Part shown: piece after piece, positions 12,401 to 24,400 of the stretch
How positions within the stretch are numbered: position 1 is the first letter of the stretch
Layout: every line of letters begins with the position of its first letter
DNA from: Hofstenia miamia
Lineage: Eukaryota > Xenacoelomorpha > Acoela > Hofsteniidae
Direction: 5' to 3'
Length of the DNA: 64,000 bases
NCBI GenBank assembly: GCA_900660155.1
Contig: CABFPE010000009.1
Span: forward strand, 1,594,336-1,658,335
The notes under the pieces: model-generated
What the model was told of the DNA's origin: nothing
Seen by the model: only the letters and a program-made list of their open reading frames with translations
Databases searched by the model: none
Translations under genes and position numbers: made by a program

Positions 12401-15400
12401 ATATTTTGAAAAAAACATTAAATTTACACGGCACTCATATAAATGAAGCAAAGATAGCATGAAATAGTGTCAAATGGTTTTCTCAAAGCAAATTTTAAAA
12501 AAAACAGGTAGCAAATTGCCATCTAAGTTTCAAATCCATATAAATGTTTAAAAAACTGCCTAGATCTTAGGAAAAATACCCAAACACCAAAAACATACCT
12601 TACACAAAATCTTAGTGTAGGAAATTCATTTAGTACTTCAACCAGAATTCACGGCAATTATCCAAAAACCAGCCGTATGTGATAAAAAATCGGAGCATCA
12701 CCAAAGAATTTAAGAAGAGTCAAACTTATTGATGCTTCAATTATATGCGCTTATGAACAGAAAGAGAGGTAAGATTTCATATACTGATTCGTCACCCGAA
12801 AATTTACTTAATTACGCGATTATTACATACATCACGAATTTTAGCAAAGATTTTTTTCATCAACATGAAAAACAAAAATGTCATCCTCAACTATTCGAAC
12901 CTTTACATTATGCGAACAACGCGAAACCCTTTGGTTCAAACTTGTTCGAATAATCGAAGATGCATTGCAGTAGGTTTTATTACTGGATTACTGTTTCAAA
13001 TCCTCAATTTACCTAAATCATACTTTAATCCAATTTTCTTGCTTCTGTTCGCCTTTATTTACAGGAGTTGATCCTTGATATTTTTCTTGTTCAGTGATAC
13101 ATTGCGTATGGTTCACATAGTCATCGCCCCTAAGAAACAACTCTAAATATAAGATTTACAGTGTATATATATATATATATATATATATATTGGTGATTTG
13201 TAATAAAGTTTTCACATATATTGGTGCTTTGTAACGCTCACCACATATATTGGTGTTATGTAACCAAATGGTGTTTTGTACATTGGAAAAAAATTTATAT
13301 TTTTTNNNNNNNNNNNNNNNNNNNNNNNNNNNNNNNNNNNNNNNNNNNNNNNNNNNNNNNNNNNNNNNNNNNNNNNNNNNNNNNNNNNNNNNNNNNNNNN
13401 NNNNNNNNNNNNNNNNNNNNNNNNNNNNNNNNNNNNNNNNNNNNNNNNNNNNNNNNNNNNNNNNNNNNNNNNNNNNNNNNNNNNNNNNNNNNNNNNNNNN
13501 NNNNNNNNNNNNNNNNNNNNNNNNNNNNNNNNNNNNNNNNNNNNNNNNNNNNNNNNNNNNNNNNNNNNNNNNNNNNNNNNNNNNNNNNNNNNNNNNNNNN
13601 NNNNNNNNNNNNNNNNNNNNNNNNNNNNNNNNNNNNNNNNNNNNNNNNNNNNNNNNNNNNNNNNNNNNNNNNNNNNNNNNNNNNNNNNNNNNNNNNNNNN
13701 NNNNNNNNNNNNNNNNNNNNNNNNNNNNNNNNNNNNNNNNNNNNNNNNNNNNNNNNNNNNNNNNNNNNNNNNNNNNNNNNNNNNNNNNNNNNNNNNNNNN
13801 NNNNNNNNNNNNNNNNNNNNNNNNNNNNNNNNNNNNNNNNNNNNNNNNNNNNNNNNNNNNNNNNNNNNNNNNNNNNNNNNNNNNNNNNNNNNNNNNNNNN
13901 NNNNNNNNNNNNNNNNNNNNNNNNNNNNNNNNNNNNNNNNNNNNNNNNNNNNNNNNNNNNNNNNNNNNNNNNNNNNNNNNNNNNNNNNNNNNNNNNNNNN
14001 NNNNNNNNNNNNNNNNNNNNNNNNNNNNNNNNNNNNNNNNNNNNNNNNNNNNNNNNNNNNNNNNNNNNNNNNNNNNNNNNNNNNNNNNNNNNNNNNNNNN
14101 NNNNNNNNNNNNNNNNNNNNNNNNNNNNNNNNNNNNNNNNNNNNNNNNNNNNNNNNNNNNNNNNNNNNNNNNNNNNNNNNNNNNNNNNNNNNNNNNNNNN
14201 NNNNNNNNNNNNNNNNNNNNNNNNNNNNNNNNNNNNNNNNNNNNNNNNNNNNNNNNNNNNNNNNNNNNNNNNNNNNNNNNNNNNNNNNNNNNNNNNNNNN
14301 NNNNNAAATATTACATGTAACCATTACCAAAATATATTGGCTTAGTTAAATATATTCTGTTCAAACAGCTTCCTAACATACATTTATAATTTACTACATG
14401 TACGGTCACTTTATTGGTGAATTATAGGTCATTAATTTGGATCTAAAATAATATTAATATAGTTCCTAGAGCTTGGTCATCCAACCATTTGCTGACAATC
14501 AATTATTTATTATTATTATTAATACATGTAGAAATGAAACATTAGTCGACTAATCAAGAGAAAAGCCCCTATGCCTAACATATGTGCACTTTTGTGATCT
14601 GGCACAGAGACCCTAGAATCGTTCCCTGTGATGTATCCAGACCACTACTAAACACTGCTTGATTAGCTCAACATCGTATTAAATAATCAAACTGTTAATA
14701 TGAAACAAAATAAGAATTCCGAATAAAATTCTTTATCAAACTCTTACAATGGTTTTCAATCTATTTATAGTATTTCCAAAAGAAATACCTGACGATTCAA
14801 ATTTGAACTTTCTGCCAAGATGGCGGCTGAAAATAATGAAAGCATCAGTTAGTCAAAAATTATTTTTATCAACAGACACAAATATCTCTTGTTTTGACAC
14901 ATGTTGTTTCTTAGTTGCATATTACAAATAAATCTGAAATAACACTAATTGATTTGATTACAATGTTTTTAATCAACTTCTTTTCGATCTTAATCTCTTT
15001 TCATGATGTTTGCAGCTCATTGATGATTTTGTTTGGATGATGCTGCATGCCCCCCTCAGCTTGCATTATTTTCAGCACAGCTCGTTCTCCATGCACTAAA
15101 GTGTCCGCCTTCCAAATTATCACCTCAGCCTGCTGATTTTAAGAACTGCCTCTCTTTCTGTTGTTATGACGTTGGCGTATTTCAGGAACCGTGCTTCTTG
15201 AATATTTTCTGCTATCAGTGTCATTTCTCTTAGTTCATTGATTTTCTGTGAAAAGATGTCATAGTATTTGTGATATAATTGTATTCCTTTAATCCCGATC
15301 ATGAGTGTCATTTGCGCATCAGCTCTGCTTGTGTGTGCTAGATCTTCTCTGATTTGGTTGTCAGGGTAGAAAAACATGAAAACTTTCCGTAAACTCCGAG

Positions 15401-18400
15401 TATTTGCCACATCTTTGTAAAAGAAACTGATGTTGTCCCTTACTTCTTCTTCTGTTATATTATTAGGATCATTTTTATTGATCCGCATCATTGTGACAAT
15501 TTCTACCCAATTCGTGACATCATAGTAGCGGTATTTCCTTTCCCAGATGTCTGTCCACACTATGTCATTTACTCCGGAAAATAGCATTATGGCTCTCTTT
15601 TTCTGTTCCTCTATTTCCTATCTGAGATCTTGCAGTTGTATGTTGATGGGTCTTCCTTGTGTGTAAAGCTGGTCTGGTGTTATCGTGCCTTTGATGTAGA
15701 CCCTTTCTCTATTGTCATTTCATAGCATTATTTCTTTCGACTTTTTATAGTCATCCCGCTCTGTCATGGCTTTTGCTTTTCTTTCCGTATTCACGTATAA
15801 CTTATACTTGTGAAGGAATGTCTTTGCCACCTTAACTTCTTTCGGTAATCTCCATCATGGGAGGACCATTGGTATTGCAACAGTTTCTGGCGGTGTGCAT
15901 ATTAGGATTTTTGTTTCTATTTGTCTTTCTATGTGTGGATACGAGCCTTCCGTAGTTGATGCTGTAGCTAGGCCTATTGTGGCGGGGTAATTCATCTTAG
16001 CTTCCGAAATTGTCTACAGCCAATTGATTATATGGTTTTAATAGCTCCTCTAATTCTGTTCATGTGAATGCTTCAGTGAACATAAGTTTCATCATTGCTA
16101 CTGTTTGCTGTTCTCTGATGTTCTGGAAATTTCTTTCCTTGATATCTCTAGCTTCTCTTGTAACTTTGATTTCAACCAGGAACCGCTCATCATCAGTGTC
16201 TATCCATTCTATTGTTTTGGCTGNGGGTAGTTCATTTTAGCTTCTGAAATTGTATCCCAGAATGCTTGTGTTAATCCCCTCTGGCTCAATTTCAATCGTA
16301 TCTCTTCCTTGATTTCCACTCTTGAAGTAATGCATTCGACGTCTATAGCCAATTGATTATATGGTTTTAGTAGCTCTTCTAATTCTGTTTGTGTGAATGC
16401 TTCAGTAAACATCAATTTCATTGTTGCAACTGTTTGTTGTTCTCTGATGTTCTGGAAATTTCTCTCCTTGATGTCTCTAGCTTCTCTCGTAACTTTAATT
16501 TCAACCAGGAACCACTCATCATCAGTATCAATCCATTCTATTGTTTTGGCTGGACTGATTTCTCCCCATTTCTTGATATTTATCCTGTTGATGGTTGGTT
16601 GTGTTTTGGGAGATAATAGTAGTCTGGATGATGTGAGTAGTTGTCCCTCCTCTAGCATTTCTGCTTGGGATTTCATAACCATTTCACACAATTCTACTAG
16701 TTCAATTATGCCCCCTTGTTTCATCATCTCTGCGCTTCAAATAATCTTAGTAAATGTGCACCATGGACTATCTCTTTCATAGCATTCCTTTTTGCGATCA
16801 AGGGTTCTCTGCACATTTTTCTGTGCTATCATTTTCCTGATTTTGGCTGTGCTTGTGAGTTTCCTTTTTATAATTTTCCTTGTTGTTAGCCATGGTTGGT
16901 TTTGGAGTTGCTTTATCCATGTTGCTCCCCACATGTACTTTCTCATGGGCTCATTGAATATCATGACTTCGCTGGGGCATATCCCCATCTTATTTGTGAT
17001 GCTTACTACTGATATTTTTCCCATCAGGTTTTCGTTCATTATTGTTCTGCTCAGTATTTTTTCCATTGTTTGCACTGGCTTCTCTGATCTGTTCAGTGAC
17101 TCTAGTTTCCCAGTGTGACCTTTTAGTAGCCAATTCTTTGTTTGCGTGTTTATTGGGGCTATCATTATTTCGTATTTCTTTGCTTTTACTAGTTTGTGGC
17201 AGGTATGTCATGAGATTGGTAGTTTTATTGCTAGTATCCATGCCATCATTCTATAGCATATCTCAGGTGCATTCTTTACTTTGAATAGTAACTGTTTAAA
17301 GTCTTTTTTCGTGTTTAATTCAAATGCTCTGTTCACCTTTGTCAGTGCCACTTCTACTGATTTGTGAAACTTCCATGATGGTGCATCAATCTTTATTTCT
17401 GGCCAACCTTCCTCTACCTTCTGTTGCAATTTTATATTCTTCCAAATCATTTGTATTTGTTGTAAATGTTCTTGTCGTTGTGTCAGACTACACTTTATGA
17501 ATAGTGTGTTGGCCTTTTCTATTCCATCCATATCTGACATTAATTCTATTGTTTTTGTTTGTCTGTAGAGGTCGATTGCAATGCATGGGTCTACCATAAT
17601 TCTGTAGATCTGTGCCCAGTAATCTATTGTATTAGCTCTGGGATTGTTGTAGTTTTTGGTGTTCTCTCAAATGGCATGCTTCTTCTAGGTGCTCAGGGAT
17701 GTCTTGTTGCATTGATATTGTGACAATTACCACTCTGATATTTTGCACCCTTGCCATTCTCATTGTGTCATCTATTTTCTGTTCTAAGTTCTTTGTATAT
17801 TCTTTTTGCTTCAATATATGTATGATTGTGAGATTTTCTTCATCAATGTATATCTCTGGAATTTCAGTGATTTTGTCTTTGTAGGCCATTATCACTTGTG
17901 TTGTATCCAATGTGAATGCATCATCAAATACAACATGAACCGTACTGCGCATGTATGGCCTTTCTAATGTTTTATTCATTTCTTGCAGATAACTTATGAT
18001 GACATTTACTTTTGGTCTATTGTTTGCATCAAGCACAATTGGTAAATACTTCCCTTCAATTCTCACGACTTTCCATATGTGGTTTTTTGTTTCCAGGGAT
18101 AGCTTCACAAATGCATTGTAGCGCATCTTTGATGTTCCCATAAAGTAAGGGAATAAGGTTTCTCCGTTGATTTTCAACATTTGTTTTTATCTCTCTTTTG
18201 ATCTTATACATCTTTCTGAAGTTGTTTCTGAGGAGGTGTGTAGCTGAGTCATCCTTAGTGGTTGCTTACTGGTGCTTGGTTCACAGTTTGAGGGCTGTGA
18301 ATCTGTGCTAATATTTTCTACTGCTTCACCCTTGAATCAGCTTGCAGTTACTCCTATTGGCACTTGACCAGCTGTGGATCTGGATGAGATGACATCAGCC

Positions 18401-21400
18401 TTGAATCACTTTCATATCTCCACAGTTCTTCCACCACTTACACCTTCCCCTGGAACTCCTCATGTCTCACCACCTTTGAATCAGCATTGTGGACTTTGAG
18501 AGGGAAAGTTGTGCTGCACACCAGTTTTCTGTGTGCCCTTGAATCAGGGGTGCAGATCCCTGGTGGGAGAGGCTTTTTGTCAATTGGTCTCTCTGCCCTT
18601 GAATTGGCCTTGAGGACTACTAGGACGCCTTCTCACTCTACATCATCTGTTCATCAGTTCTTTGTTCTCATCCCTTTTGCCCTTGATTCACCATCTGGTT
18701 TGAGAACTTCTTCACACTCTCCTTCTCCTGTTTGTTGTTGAGAGCTCCTCTGGTTGTTGGGTTCAGCACACTCTCTTCTTCATTGGGGTGCATCATTTTC
18801 CTCTAATTTCCTAAATGCAGTTAGTAAATTTATATCCCATGTTTCAGGGTCATATAAAGGTTTATTTCTCACTGTCCTCTGGGGCAGAACTCTTCAACTC
18901 AAATCATTGTCTCTGATATCTGCTGTGTACTCATCGTCAAATTCTTCTTCATGTAAGCTGTCTAAATCATACATATCGTATATAGTTTCATTGCCATTAA
19001 TTCGGCATATTTTGAATTCAGCATTGTCATCTATTTTTGTCTCTTTGATGTCTACTGTTGCTCTCTTCAGGTTTTGAAAAGTTAATAGTCTATTATTGTC
19101 TAGCATATATTCATTGTTTGGTAGTGTTTGTGTTATCGTGTGGGGGCCAGACCATACTGTTTTCAACTTCTGGACTTGGTTTGTGTCTGTGAGTTTAATC
19201 AGTGTGAATGTGTATACTTTGTCTCCTACCTTGTGTGCATGAACAAAGATTTGTTTATTATAATTGCATTCCTGTCTCACTGCCGACTTTTTTATGTTGT
19301 GACACATCATTTCATGAATCCCTGTGATCTGGTTTTTTAGTTGTTGTATGTATGCTTTGCTCAATTTTCCACTGTAGTTGGTGTACTGCATCAAAAGTGG
19401 GGTTGCCACCTCTCTTCTGAACATTGCCTTGAATGTTGATACTCCAGTTGTTGCATGTACCAAGGTGTTATAATAGTATTCGATCATTTTGATAACCTCT
19501 CTCCATCTGCTTCCTCCTATTCATGTTGTTGCTACTCTGATTAGCTTAATTAGTGTTCAATTGAGTCTTTCTACTGCTCCATTAGCCTGTGGATGGTATG
19601 TGGTTGTTTCATTCACTTGTTATTTCTAGGAGCTTCACCATTTCTTGGAAAAGTCTGCTTTCAAATTGAGGCCCCTTGTCTGTTATGATCATTTCCATTG
19701 GTCCCAATCTCAGTATCCACTATTTTAAAACTATCTCGGCTGTGGTTTCCACTGTGGTGTTTTGCATCAGGACCATCCTTGCATATTTGGTGAAATTGTC
19801 TACCATTACTAGTAAATACTGATAGCCTTCTGCGTCCTTCAATAACATCTCAAGATCTATGTGGACTATTTTGTTAGGTTGAGTTGCGATGATTTTTTCT
19901 AGCAGTGCTTGTTGCATTGGGAAGTGCTGTTTGTTGTTGAGGAGGCATGTAGTGCACTTATAAATGATGTTGTCCACGACTTTCCTGATGGCTGTCATTA
20001 TGAATCGTGCATTGAACATTTTCTCCATCTGTGTATTCCTAAGTGACCCTTCTCATGTATCTTCCATATTAATTCTCTCTTGAAGTAGTCGGGTATTGCA
20101 ATGCAGTTATTCCCAGCTTCAATAGTAGTCGGGTATTGCAATGCAGTTATTCCCAGCTTCAATGTATAGAAGTCCGTTCCTGTTGATCTTCCATTTGTAT
20201 CTTTCATAGTATCCTGCTGTTCATTTAGATAGTGTGTTTCAAGGTTCCCTGATCTTCTTTATGATCTCACCTAGGATTATATCATCTTTTTGTTTGTCAA
20301 CTATCTCTTGTTCAGTTATTTCTTCTCTTATCAGTATCAGTAGTACCACTTGAACTTTTTTGTCCACATTTATTTCTGGTAGTCCTTTGTATTCAGTGTG
20401 TGGCAGGAACTGAAATTGCTTCTTCTCTCCGTCTATTTTCACTGCATCTCTCTGGTATTCTGGAAGTGATGTCCAGAAGTCCGCATTATTATGTAATGTG
20501 CCTTTTCTATGTTCAATCATAAATGTGAATTCGTTTAGGTATTCAATCCACCAATAAACTATTCCTGACTTGTCTCCCAAGAACTTCTTCAGCCAGGCCA
20601 ATCCACTATTGTAATCTGGTGTGTTGAGGGAGGGTAATTTCGTGAGTTCTTCTTTGATGTTGTCCAATTCCTCCTGCTCTTGCCAGGTCCATATGAATGG
20701 TACTGACTTCTTCATTAATTGCATCATCTTCACTGTCTGACGAGCTATATTTGGAATAAAGGTTCCATTATAATTGAAGAATCCCATGATTCTCTGCATA
20801 TCTTTTTTGTTGTTTGGTTTTTCTATCTTTCAGATCATCTCTCTGGCATTGTCCTTCATGCATATTCTGCCTTTCTCTATTGTTCTTCCAAGGAACACTA
20901 TCTTCTCTTTCAGGATGTTGCACTTATTTCCGTTAATGCAAAGTCCTGCATTTTCTAGAATCATTAACGTCCTCTCTAGTTTTTCCAGGTGTTCTTGGAC
21001 TGTATTGCTAATGACTATGATGTCATCTATATAAGCATTGACTCCCTCCTCCATTCTATGTGTCTTGTTCTTCAATACCTTTGTAATATACCTCTGAAAT
21101 GNTGCATCATCTTCACTGTCTGACGAGCTATATTTGGAATAAAGGTTCCATTATAATTGAAGAATCCCATGATTCTCTGCATATCTTTTTTGTTGTTTGG
21201 TTTTTCTATCTTTCAGATCATCTCTCTGGCATTGTCCTTCATGCATATTCTGCCTTTCTCTATTGTTCTTCCAAGGAACACTATCTTCTCTTTCAGGATG
21301 TTGCACTTATTTCCGTTAATGCAAAGGAACACTATCTTCTCTTTCAGGATGTTGCACTTATTTCCGTTAATGCAAAGTCCTGCATTTTCTAGAATCATTA

Positions 21401-24400
21401 ACGTCCTCTCTAGTTTTTCCAGGTGTTCTTGGACTGTATTGCTAATGACTATGATGTCATCTATATAAGCATTGACTCCCTCCTCCATTCTATGTGTCTT
21501 GTTCTTCAATACCTTTGTAATATACCTCTGAAATGTTGCTGGTGCATTCCAGAGTCCAAATGCCATATATATCCATTCATACAGCCCATATGGAGTTATG
21601 AATGCTGTCTTTTCAATGTTGTCTTCACCTGCCAGTAGGCCTTGCATAAATCCAGTGTTGTAAAATATTTGTGTTTACTAGCCTCATAGAGCATATCCTC
21701 TATTCACAGTAGGGGGTATGAGTCCTTTTTTGTTACCTCATTTAATTTGCTGAAATCAATACATAGACAGTACTTGTTTCCCTGTTTATGAACACAGTTG
21801 GTGCTGCGTATGGGCTCTCACTTGGCCAGATGATTTTATTGTTGATTAATTCTTCCAGTATATGATTGTACTCTTCTTTCAGCTGCTCAGACACCCTTCT
21901 AACTGGTAATTTGATCAGTTTGTCTGTTGTTGTGACAATTTTGTGCTTCTCGCCTACTGCTTGACCTACACTTATCTCTCCATAGTTGAATATACTTTTG
22001 TGTTTCTCTAGCAGTGTTCTTAATTGCACAATCTCTCATTCTTCTAAATGTTGAAAGTCCTAATTGTTTCTTTTGGGTATCTGGTATGTGTCTTCTTCTT
22101 CTGCTTTCATCCCAATGCCCTTGAGTCAGCTTTTGGGAGTATTTGCAACTTTGATGGTGTTCATCCACTCGCCCTTCAATTGGCCATGTGGAGTACTATC
22201 CACTTTCCTTTGCAAGTCCTTAAATTGACCATGCAAATTACTTGCTCCATTGTTGTCTTTGATTGCCTTCCAGATGAGTCTGATGTTAGTTTTGATGTAT
22301 TTTCCATATATTCTTATCTGAGATTTTTTCAGGTTCACATTCCAGTTCGTAGTTTTGAGAATCAGTATCCTTTCTTTTCCATGTTTTATCATGCAGACAC
22401 TAGACAGCATTGAAACTCGTTTGGTATTAATGCCTTTGTTATCATATAGAATTATATCAGCTGTTATAGTGTCTTCTGTCTTGATTGTGTGCATTTTCCA
22501 TTGATGTGGCTGTAGGTGGATGTCTTTTTGCAGTTGAAATGTAACCTGTTCCTCTTCAATTTCCATTTCCTCTTCTTTTACTTTTATGGTTATATTTGCA
22601 TAGTTAATGACACAACTGTTTTTTGTCAAAAAATCATTTCCTAATATAACTTTGTATGGCAGTGAATTGTTATGTGTATCCACTATTACTAGAGGTTGTT
22701 TGAAAGTTGTGTTCACGATTCTCATTTGTGCAATGTTTATCATTCCTTTCATATCAATATAATCTCCTGAAGCATTAATTAATCTCTTGTTACAACTCTT
22801 TATATCTTCTCACTTGAATCCAAGTTTCGTAGCGCATTCATCAGTAATTATAGATGTTGCTGCTCCAGTGTCAATTGTCGCTTTGTCATCACTCTGTTAA
22901 TGGCTAATGTTATTGTATTCATCATATCAAGGTTCATTAGGATCATTATCAATGCACAGTTGTCATGAGTCGGCGCTCTACTTAGTTTTCCAACTCCTCA
23001 TCAGTTGGTGATACTTCATCAATTTTGTCTTCCATCTGTAATACATCCTTTTCAACATAGTAGGCTTCTTCGTCTCTGATAACATTTATTTGTTTTGGGC
23101 AATCTGGTTTTTTGTGTCCTTTCTGTCCACAACCATAGCATTTGACATCTTTCTCCTTTACTTTCCTTGTCTTACCATCTTTTCCTTTAACCTTTATTAT
23201 TTTCTCTTGTTTTGCTTCAGTATAGGCTTTGTTGGGGATGCATGGATGAGATTGCTTCTCCAAGTTGGTCTGTCTCTATGCCATTAAGCTTTCTCATATA
23301 TTTGGGCATTGTTTTCAATAGTCGCCTGTATGTCAACTGCTTTCCTGATCATCCTTTCCAATTTGTCATCAACATAACATTTAATTTTGAACTGCATTCT
23401 GATGCTTTCAGGCATCCCCTTGCAGATGTGTGAAAACAAGTTGTATTACAAATAACTGTTTCCTCTCAAACTGAGCATTAGTAGTCACTCAACTTGTTGC
23501 ATGTAGTTTTGGATGTCGTCAGTTTTCCTCATTTTTGTTGCATTCAAAATGATTTGGTACTGGTTTTTGAAACTTTTGTTCTCATAATAATTGATGAAGT
23601 CTCTGATTAGTATTGATAATTTCTCTTTGTTTCGGCATCCAGAAGCAAGTAGTGTTGGGATGCTGCTCCTGTTCAATATAATGGGAGTCTCACTGCCACT
23701 GCCTGTTGGCTCACTTTTCATTCTGCCATTGTCAGTTCAAACATTTGCAACCACTTGGCAAATGTGGGATTGTAGCTGTCTACCCTTCCTTTGAATTTGG
23801 GTAGTGTCACCTTATGAGGTATCATGTCACTGGCTGTTGCTTGTGGTAGGATTGAACTCTTGTATTTTGGTTTCTTGTGATTTGTTATCATGTCCTCTTC
23901 TTGCAGTTGCATGGTCACTGCTCTTGTAATTTTGTTTATACTTTTCTGCTTTTTGAAGTCAGAATCTTTGTCTGATCCTTCATATGTTACCTCTTTGTGG
24001 GTTGGTATGTGTGGTGCCTGTAGCTTGCTCTCCTTTCTGGAATGGAATTTGATTTTGTGAGTTTGCATGTTGTTTCTATTCTCCTCTTCTGTAGGTCATT
24101 ATCCTCAATTAGTTGTCTATTTGTTCTCTCCAGCTCTTGATTTTTTTCTTGCCATTGCTGGTTTTGTTCTAGAAATCTTTTATTGGACTCCAATAGTTGT
24201 TGGGTAAGGTTTTAATTTCATTTTGAAATAGTTGACTTTGTTCCTCAAGCCACAGTTCCATATTCACTCTAATCTTGCTCAGTATCATTTCATTTTGTCA
24301 TTCCATTTCTTTGACTTTCTCAGTCAATTGTTCTACTCTTAAGAGTTCTTCATTCTCCTGACTCTTCCTTAACATGATCATTATATCCAATGGGTTTGTG

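Noticed and set aside
12597-12680. A possible extra LYAR exon ending at a GTATGT donor near 12597
   Set aside because: No acceptor in a suitable place and no similarity to LYAR; exons 2 and 3 already join in phase without it.
13212-14349. Open frames of more than 350 residues across 13306-14305 (and likewise 29060-30124 and 53395-54318)
   Set aside because: They consist almost wholly of N, so the absence of stops is an artefact of the gap.
16389-17284. Hydrophobic plus-strand frames in copies A and B that look like membrane proteins
   Set aside because: They are shadows of the minus-strand extra coding region; the same frames occur at both loci only because the DNA is copied.
15120-18180. 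Extra coding region as a retroviral env
   Set aside because: No signal peptide, membrane anchor, cleavage site or cysteine-rich ectodomain could be seen in A, B or E.
18487-19077. Plus-strand frames with leucine- and serine-rich sequences as secreted host proteins
   Set aside because: Repeated in copy B at 54775-55139 as part of the element linker; antisense to the element.
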